Positions 58,977 to 64,000 of a stretch of DNA of 64,000 nt are shown here, in pieces; position 1 is the first letter of the stretch, and every line of letters starts with the position of its first letter. The position numbers and the translations under genes are program-made. The stretch comes from JAUIIK01 sp041390865 (GTDB taxonomy: Bacteria; Chloroflexota; Chloroflexia; Thermomicrobiales; CFX8), in contig JAWKPC010000018.1 of the NCBI GenBank assembly GCA_041390865.1, positions 1 through 64,000 of the forward strand, given 5' to 3'. The notes below the pieces were generated by a model that made no database searches, was not told the DNA's origin, and worked only from the letters and a program-made list of their open reading frames with translations.

Positions 58977-59383
58977 CGGCTTGACGCTGAACTTTGCGGT
59001 ATTCGGCCCGAAGCGTGAAAGTTTCAGGCGAACCGCATTGCTCTTCTTCCCGGAGGTCCCTCTCATTCATGAGGGGGCCCCGGTCTATCTCCGGGACCTT
59101 CGGGGGTGGGAGCCCATGGGTAACCGGGTAAGCCGGTGTCCAGGAATTTCATTCATGCGCCATCGCAGCCGGATGAAGTTCAACTGCTGAGGTCTTGTCA
59201 TCGGGACGCTGAGCGGCCTCCCGGGCCTGCGAGACAAAGCGACAATTATTCGCGTTGATGACGACGGTGACAACTCTCCGGTCGCCATGATGAATCTGCG
59301 TTGTATAGCCCAGGGGTTCGGAAATCAACTTGACATATGGTGAATACGTTGGTGTAAACAGCATCCGGTGTTAGATTGAGAAC
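58977..59383. other. Intergenic stretch with promoter
   Basis: No gene well supported. A reverse frame at 59149-59364 (71 residues) lacks a ribosome site and a family. A plus-strand promoter, TTGACA (59330-59335), 17-base spacer, TGTAAA (59353-59358), serves the small membrane gene at 59384. A GC-rich imperfect hairpin near 59050-59100 may end the ABC operon. Confidence 0.5.
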
Positions 59384-59641
59384 ATGCGGTCGCTGATACA
59401 ACCTGGAAGCGAGCAGGGCATGTGGTGGCATGACCTCCTCTGGGGGTTCTGGAATGGATTGACGGCCTGGATCGTGCTCGTCGCCCACATCTTCGGATAT
59501 TGGGACCGGTATCCCTTCTACGATCCTGCACGAAGCGGCGGCTGGTACGACTTCGGGTTCCTGGTCGGAGCCGGCTCGCCGTTGCTCGGCGCTTTCGGAC
59601 GGAAAGGCGGCGGACGCAAGCCGGCGGAGACCGGCACGTGA
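59384..59641 (+). CDS. Small conserved membrane protein (85 aa)
   Basis: One clear membrane helix L-T-A-W-I-V-L-V-A-H-I-F-G in the middle, a second weak one in F-G-F-L-V-G-A-G-S-P-L-L-G-A, and W/Y-rich loops (W-D-R-Y-P-F-Y-D, G-G-W-Y-D-F-G-F). Lys/Arg-rich end. The pattern W-N-G-L-T-A-W...W-Y-D-F-G-F-L-x-G-A-G-S-P is one I have seen in many bacterial small proteins labelled hypothetical. Start at ATG 59384 or 59420. Preceded by a good -35/-10 pair. Confidence 0.7.
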   Translation: MRSLIQPGSEQGMWWHDLLWGFWNGLTAWIVLVAHIFGYWDRYPFYDPARSGGWYDFGFLVGAGSPLLGAFGRKGGGRKPAETGT

Positions 59642-59671
59642 GCGGCGAGCGATCGGAAGACTGGAGGACGT

Positions 59672-60523
59672 ATGACAGTTCGAGCAACCGTTCTCTGCGA
59701 GAATGCAGTCTACGGAAATGTGGGAGCCGTCGCCGAGCATGGCTGGTCGGTCTGGATCGAGACCGATCGCGGACCCTTCCTCTTCGATACCGGGCAGGAA
59801 TCCGCGTTCCTCAACAACGCTCGCCTGTTCGGGGTTGATCTATCGGAAGCGCAGGCGATCCTGATCAGCCACCATCACATCGACCATACCGGCGGGTTGA
59901 GAAACGCCGTCCAGACGATCTGCCGTCCAACGGACCGCCATGGGGTGCCGGTCTATGCTCATTCGGATCTCTTCAAGACGAGCTACATGGAGCACGGCGA
60001 TGATCTCACGTTCATCGGCGTCCCCTTCACCGGGGATGCGCTGGAGGCTGCCGGCGCCGATTTCCAGCTCGACGACGGCTGGCGCGAGATCGCGCCGGGC
60101 CTGTCGATGACCGGCGAGGTCCCGCGGGTAACGGACTATGAGTTCGGCGATCAGGAGCTAAAGCATCGCGACGACGACGGCATCCTGGTCGTCGATCCGG
60201 TTCGCGACGATCAAACGGTCGTCCTCGACACCGAAGATGGCCTGTTCGTCGTGCTCGGCTGCTCCCATGCCGGATTGATCAATATTCTGACCTATGTCAC
60301 CGAGCAGACCGGCAAGAGCAAATTTCACACGATCATGGGCGGCACCCATCTCGGGCCGGTGAGCGAGGAGCAGGTCGACGGCACGATCGCCGCCCTGCAC
60401 GAATTCGATATCGGACGGATCGGCGTTTCGCACTGTACCGGTCCGAAGGTGGCCGCCCGGATGGCTCGCGAATTCGGGGATCGGTTTTTCTTCTGCAGCG
60501 TTGGCACGGTCGTCGAAACCTAG
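59672..60523 (+). CDS. Metallo-beta-lactamase fold hydrolase (MptE/dihydropterin-type group)
   Basis: 283 residues. Metal-binding S-H-H-H-I-D-H-T-G-G, further ligands in G-C-S-H-A-G-L and the C-terminal C-T-G. The N-terminal V-G-A-V-A-E-H-G-W-S-V and L-F-D-T-G-Q fit the RFA-P/dihydropterin synthase-like MBL group, but the true substrate is not known. GGAGG seven bases before ATG. Stands alone, cytoplasmic. Confidence 0.85.
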   Translation: MTVRATVLCENAVYGNVGAVAEHGWSVWIETDRGPFLFDTGQESAFLNNARLFGVDLSEAQAILISHHHIDHTGGLRNAVQTICRPTDRHGVPVYAHSDLFKTSYMEHGDDLTFIGVPFTGDALEAAGADFQLDDGWREIAPGLSMTGEVPRVTDYEFGDQELKHRDDDGILVVDPVRDDQTVVLDTEDGLFVVLGCSHAGLINILTYVTEQTGKSKFHTIMGGTHLGPVSEEQVDGTIAALHEFDIGRIGVSHCTGPKVAARMAREFGDRFFFCSVGTVVET

Positions 60524-60576
60524 AGATCCGGCTCCGGAGCGGACCCGTCCGGCGATTGATCGCGACGGTTAGATCC

Positions 60577-61242
60577 TCAGGCCGTGGCGGTGTCGGCCAG
60601 GCCGTGGCGCACGGCGATAGCGACCGCTTCGGTGCGGCTCGCGGCCTCCAGCTTGCTCAGGATATTGCTGACGTGGAAGTCGACCGTCGAACGGCTGATG
60701 AACAGGTGGTCGGCAATGAGCCTGTTGCTCAGCCCCTGCACCATCAGCTTCAGCACATCACATTCGCGACCTGTCAGGTTGCTGCCGGGCGTAGCCGGCT
60801 TCGTCGCTTGCCGTATCAGCGCCTGGGTCGCCTCCGGTGAGAGCGTCGGCCGGCCTTCGTTCGCCTCGCGAATCGCCGCCGCAAGATCGGATGCGCCGAT
60901 GTTCTTGAGTAGGTAGCTCAGGGCGCCGGCCTGGAGAGCTTTCTGGACGAGGTCATCCTCGGGGAAGCTCGTCAAGGCGATGATTCGCACGTCCGGCCGG
61001 CACTGGTGGATCTCGCCGATGGCGGTCGGTCCATCCTTACCGGGCATGACCAGGTCCATCAGCACGACGTCCGGCGAGAGCTCCCGGCAGAGCCGGACGG
61101 CTTCTTCCCCATTGCAGGCTTCCCCGACCAGCTCGAGATCCGGCGCGATCTGGAGGAACGCGCTGAGCCCGCTCCGGACCATCGTGTGGTCGTCCGCGAT
61201 CAGGACGCGAATTCGATTGTCTTCCGAAGCTGGAGTGCTCAT
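60577..61242 (-). CDS. NarL/FixJ-type response regulator
   Basis: 221 residues from ATG 61242. Receiver domain: V-L-I-A-D-D-H-T-M-V, phosphorylation Asp in V-V-L-M-D-L-V-M-P-G, L-T-S-F and K in Y-L-L-K-N. C-terminal LuxR HTH: L-T-G-R-E-C-D-V-L-K-L-M and S-R-S-T-V-D-F-H-V-S-N. Start overlaps the kinase stop by ATGA, so the two are translated together. It should bind DNA when phosphorylated by the upstream kinase; targets unknown. Confidence 0.95.
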   Translation of the reverse strand: MSTPASEDNRIRVLIADDHTMVRSGLSAFLQIAPDLELVGEACNGEEAVRLCRELSPDVVLMDLVMPGKDGPTAIGEIHQCRPDVRIIALTSFPEDDLVQKALQAGALSYLLKNIGASDLAAAIREANEGRPTLSPEATQALIRQATKPATPGSNLTGRECDVLKLMVQGLSNRLIADHLFISRSTVDFHVSNILSKLEAASRTEAVAIAVRHGLADTATA

Positions 61243-63002
61243 GAATCCGTCCATCCTCCGTTGCGCCAGTTGACGGTAATGCGAGTGCCGTTGCCGGTGG
61301 TGCTATCGAGGCGGAACAGCGCGCCGATATCCTGGGCCCGTTCGCACATGATGCTGAGCCCGAGGTGTCCGGGCGTATTCGTTCCGGTATCGAATCCCTG
61401 GCCGTTATCTTCGATTCTGAGCGTGACGCGACCGTCGCTTTCATGGTGGAGTTCGACCGAGACGTGCGTCGCCCGGGCATGTTTGGCGATGTTGTTCAGA
61501 GCCTCCTGGGCGATCCGGTACAGCGCAACCTGGACGTTGGCCGGTAGCCGGGTCGGGCTTGGCCCCTCGCAACGCACGCTGACCTCGGCGCCGGTCGTCC
61601 CGGCGGCGGCATCGGCGAGCTGTTTGAGGAGATCGGTCAGCGACAGTTCACCGAGTACCCCGGGACGCAGCTCGACCAGGAGCAACCGCATCTCGGCGAG
61701 GGCCCCGCGGGTGAGCCGTCGAAGCTGCTCGAGACGCCCTCTGGCGGCGTCCGGATTGACCTCCCATATCTCCGGAATGACATCGGCGATGAGTGTCGCC
61801 GAAAAGAGCGTCTGGGTGACAGCGTCATGCAGCTCGCGAGCCAGCCACTGGCGCTCCTCGATCGCGGCGGCCTTCTCGGCCTGCTCGCGCAACCGGGCGT
61901 TCTCGATTGCGAGTGCCGTCTGATCGGCGAAGGCTTCGGCCAGGGCAACTTCATCTTCGGTGAATTCCCGCGAGCCCCGGTAGTAGAGCGAGAGCACGCC
62001 GTAACGCTCGTCCTTGACGGCGAGCGGCACGGCCAGCAGCGCCCCGTAGGATTCGGCAAACGAGCGCAATAGGGCCCCGGGGTCTTCCGGCCGGGACAGG
62101 TCCGAGGTTTCGAGGACTTCCGGCAGATGATGGACGGCGATGTAGTTCGAATGCTCCTGCGTCCCGAGATCTTCCCGCCGGCCGGTCGCGGCGGGCAGCG
62201 CCGCCCGGATATCCGGGACGATAACTGGACGCAGCTCTTTGTAGGCCAGTCCGGTCGAAGATTGACCGACCGGCAGCCGGACGTCCATCAGTTCGGGTTC
62301 GAGACCCATGTTCGCCTTGGCGATGAGCGCTTCCCCGAATTCCTCGTCCTCGTCGGCGATGAACACGGACGCGGCGTCGCAGTTGAGCAGGTTGCAGGTT
62401 TGCTGGACGACGTACTGCATGATCTCGTCGAGGGTGCGCCGGGAGTTCACCGTTGCCAGGAGATCGCGGAGGCCTTCGGCGACCTCGCGGCGACGCTCGA
62501 TCTCTCGCGTTCGCTCGGCAACCCGCTCTTCAAGGACCTGAAAGTCGCGCAACCGGTCGGTGATGTCGCGGACGATTCCAAGGATTGCCGGCCGGCCCCC
62601 GTAGAGGAAGCTGCGCCCGATCACCTCGACGTCGAAGATGCTGCCGTCTTTCCGGATATCCCTGGCCTGACAGCGGTACTCGTGGCCGTTCCGGATCGTT
62701 TGCAGGTATTCGCCGAACAGGTGATGGCTGTCTGGATGGATGAACGTTGACGGGTGGATTCCGTCCATGTTCTCGTAGCCATGCATCCGGCAGAAGGCGG
62801 GGTTCGCGTCGATCACACACTCGGTGTCGAGATCGGTAATGACCAGGCCGTCGCTGCTCGCCTCGAAGACGGCGCGGTATTGCTGCTGGAACTCGCTCAG
62901 CCCGATGTCGAGCGAGGTGATCGAACCGGGGACGCCGGATCGTGGCATGACCGGCGATTGCGACGAATTATCTGGGTCGGATGCGCTTCGGTTTCCCGAC
63001 AT
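61239..63002 (-). CDS. Soluble sensor histidine kinase (PAS-GAF-HisKA_3-HATPase)
   Basis: About 587 residues from ATG 63002. PAS domain near 45-155 (F-E-A-S-S-D-G-L-V-I-T-D, I-L-G-I-V-R-D-I-T-D), a linking coiled helix, a GAF domain about 185-370, then HisKA_3 with the phospho-His in L-A-R-E-L-H-D-A-V-T-Q and HATPase motifs I-A-Q-E-A-L-N-N, D-N-G-Q-G-F. No membrane helices, so it senses a cytoplasmic signal (redox, light or small ligand through PAS/GAF). Pairs with the overlapping NarL-type regulator. Confidence 0.93.
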   Translation of the reverse strand: MSGNRSASDPDNSSQSPVMPRSGVPGSITSLDIGLSEFQQQYRAVFEASSDGLVITDLDTECVIDANPAFCRMHGYENMDGIHPSTFIHPDSHHLFGEYLQTIRNGHEYRCQARDIRKDGSIFDVEVIGRSFLYGGRPAILGIVRDITDRLRDFQVLEERVAERTREIERRREVAEGLRDLLATVNSRRTLDEIMQYVVQQTCNLLNCDAASVFIADEDEEFGEALIAKANMGLEPELMDVRLPVGQSSTGLAYKELRPVIVPDIRAALPAATGRREDLGTQEHSNYIAVHHLPEVLETSDLSRPEDPGALLRSFAESYGALLAVPLAVKDERYGVLSLYYRGSREFTEDEVALAEAFADQTALAIENARLREQAEKAAAIEERQWLARELHDAVTQTLFSATLIADVIPEIWEVNPDAARGRLEQLRRLTRGALAEMRLLLVELRPGVLGELSLTDLLKQLADAAAGTTGAEVSVRCEGPSPTRLPANVQVALYRIAQEALNNIAKHARATHVSVELHHESDGRVTLRIEDNGQGFDTGTNTPGHLGLSIMCERAQDIGALFRLDSTTGNGTRITVNWRNGGWTDS

Positions 63003-63277
63003 CGTGTTCTCTTTTGAGATGCCGCAACCAGGGCCGCCATCGCTCACCGGAGCGAAGCAGATCTAACGATATGGACGGCCGTTCTGTCAACCTCGCTTCC
63101 TCCCAATCTCACCAGGTGGGCAACTCGGAGATTCACGGGGTGCTGATCCCCGAGAACGCCTGATTGCAGGGGGGGGCTTGAACGGCCGATACTGATGACA
63201 CGTCGCGCAATGGAGCGCGATCGGCCCCCGGCACTGGATGCCGGGCCAGGGACACCGAATGGAGAGGGAGTCCACGA

Positions 63278-64000
63278 TGACCGCAATACTTCGAGGCGTC
63301 ACCGAGCGCATTGACCCGCTGGCGACCCAGGCCCTCCAGGCGCGGCTGCTTGGAGACATCGTTCAGCCGGGCGACGGAGAGTACGACATGACCCGCCGCA
63401 CTCATATCCTCAATCATGATCGTCACCCGGCGCTCATCGTTCGCGCCGCCGACGCGGGAGACGTCATTCGGGCTGTCGAGTTTGCCCGGGCGCGAGATCT
63501 CCCGCTTGCCGTTCGCAGCGGCGGGCACAGCATTTCAGGGTACAGTTCCGTCGATGACGGGGTCGTCGTCGATCTCTCCGGCATGAAGGGGCTTAGCATC
63601 GACCCGGAGCGCCGGACGGGCTGGGCGCAGCCGGGCGTGACGAGCGCCGACATGTTCAAGGCTGCCGAGCCGTATGGACTTGGCCTCTCGACCGGGGACA
63701 CCGCGTCGGTTGGACTCGGCGGTCTGACCCTCGGCGGCGGCATCGGTTTCATGGTCCGCAAGTACGGGCTGACAATCGACAGCCTGCTATCGGTTGAGCT
63801 CGTGACCGCGGACGGACGGATCATCGTCGCCAGCGAAGACCAGCATCCGGAGCTTTTCTGGGCGCTGCGCGGCGGCGGCGGCAACTTCGGCATCGCGACC
63901 GCGTTCGAGTTCCGGCTAAATCCGGTCGGGATGGTGCTCGGCGGGGCGCTTGTACTTCCGCCAACCCCGGATGTCCTGCGCGGCTATGCCGCGTACGCGC
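63278..64000 (+). CDS. FAD-linked oxidase (BBE-like), N-terminal part
   Basis: About 241 residues, cut by the right edge. FAD_binding_4 fold: L-A-V-R-S-G-G-H-S-I-S-G-Y-S (covalent His-FAD attachment motif), G-L-S-T-G-D-T-A-S-V-G, G-L-T-L-G-G-G-I-G-F-M-V-R-K-Y-G-L-T-I-D and G-G-G-G-N-F-G-I. These enzymes oxidise sugars or aromatic compounds to lactones or aldehydes with O2. AGGGAG precedes ATG 63278. The C-terminal BBE domain lies outside. Confidence 0.9.

Noticed and set aside
59149..59364. 71-residue minus-strand frame in the 59 kb gap
   Set aside because: No ribosome site, no family, overlaps a good plus-strand promoter.
1..64000. tRNA, rRNA, riboswitch, prophage or transposase genes
   Set aside because: None seen on either strand; structured RNA was judged by eye only, so small RNAs could be missed.

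Overview
The window is a GC-rich bacterial chromosome segment. Coding density is high, GTG and TTG starts are used freely, and there are no rRNA, tRNA, CRISPR or phage genes. The gene mix fits a Chloroflexota bacterium of the Thermomicrobia/Sphaerobacter type: LutB-LutA fusion, NnrS with an Rrf2 regulator, LuxR-ATPase (LAL) regulator, D-aminoacylase, tandem FsrA-like MFS paralogues, secreted beta-helix and P-domain proteins. That assignment is an inference from families, not a search result.

Layout. 0-10 kb: MFS exporter (cut by the left edge), small Cys protein, frameshifted aminoglycoside-type phosphotransferase, cupin, LAL regulator, lactate-utilisation LutBA fusion, secreted collagen-like protein. 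10-19 kb: threonine aldolase, S9 peptidase, small membrane protein, methyltransferase, a 50-residue ORF, RtcB, PMT-type glycosyltransferase, broken CAP protein. 19-22.6 kb: divergent nitric-oxide-stress-type locus (NnrS and cupin facing an Rrf2 regulator and a haem-copper-like membrane protein) around a palindromic operator. 22.6-39 kb: amino-acid and peptide catabolism (enolase-superfamily enzyme, proline dehydrogenase, M20-like protein, D-aminoacylase operon, DAO-type oxidoreductase, M16 protease pair) with REP-like repeats and a decayed antitoxin. 39-52 kb: a surface/secretion island with a 1208-residue Gly-rich beta-helix protein, a relic of a related gene, three tandem MFS genes, a Pmp-like beta-helix protein, a thioredoxin-fold protein whose CxxC cysteine codon is TGA (probable selenoprotein), and a twin P-domain protein. 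52-64 kb: ilvD, a VapBC-type module, an ECF sigma factor fused to its own zinc anti-sigma and membrane anchor, TetR-ABC exporter, MBL hydrolase, NarL-type two-component pair, and an FAD-linked oxidase cut by the right edge.

Two things stand out. First, the gene at 49138-50142 reads through an in-frame TGA exactly at the first Cys of a W-C-P-F-C redox motif, with a small hairpin downstream at the spacing expected of a bacterial SECIS; the protein also carries a DsbD-alpha-like C-terminal domain. Second, four secreted proteins in the window (8767, 39314, 47327, 50296) share a short module C-x(3)-[YWF]-[TS]-G-x(n)-C, in one to three copies, attached to quite different passenger domains. Several genes (phosphotransferase, CAP protein, antitoxin, second MFS, secreted-protein relic) carry single-base frameshifts, so either decay or residual indel errors should be considered.
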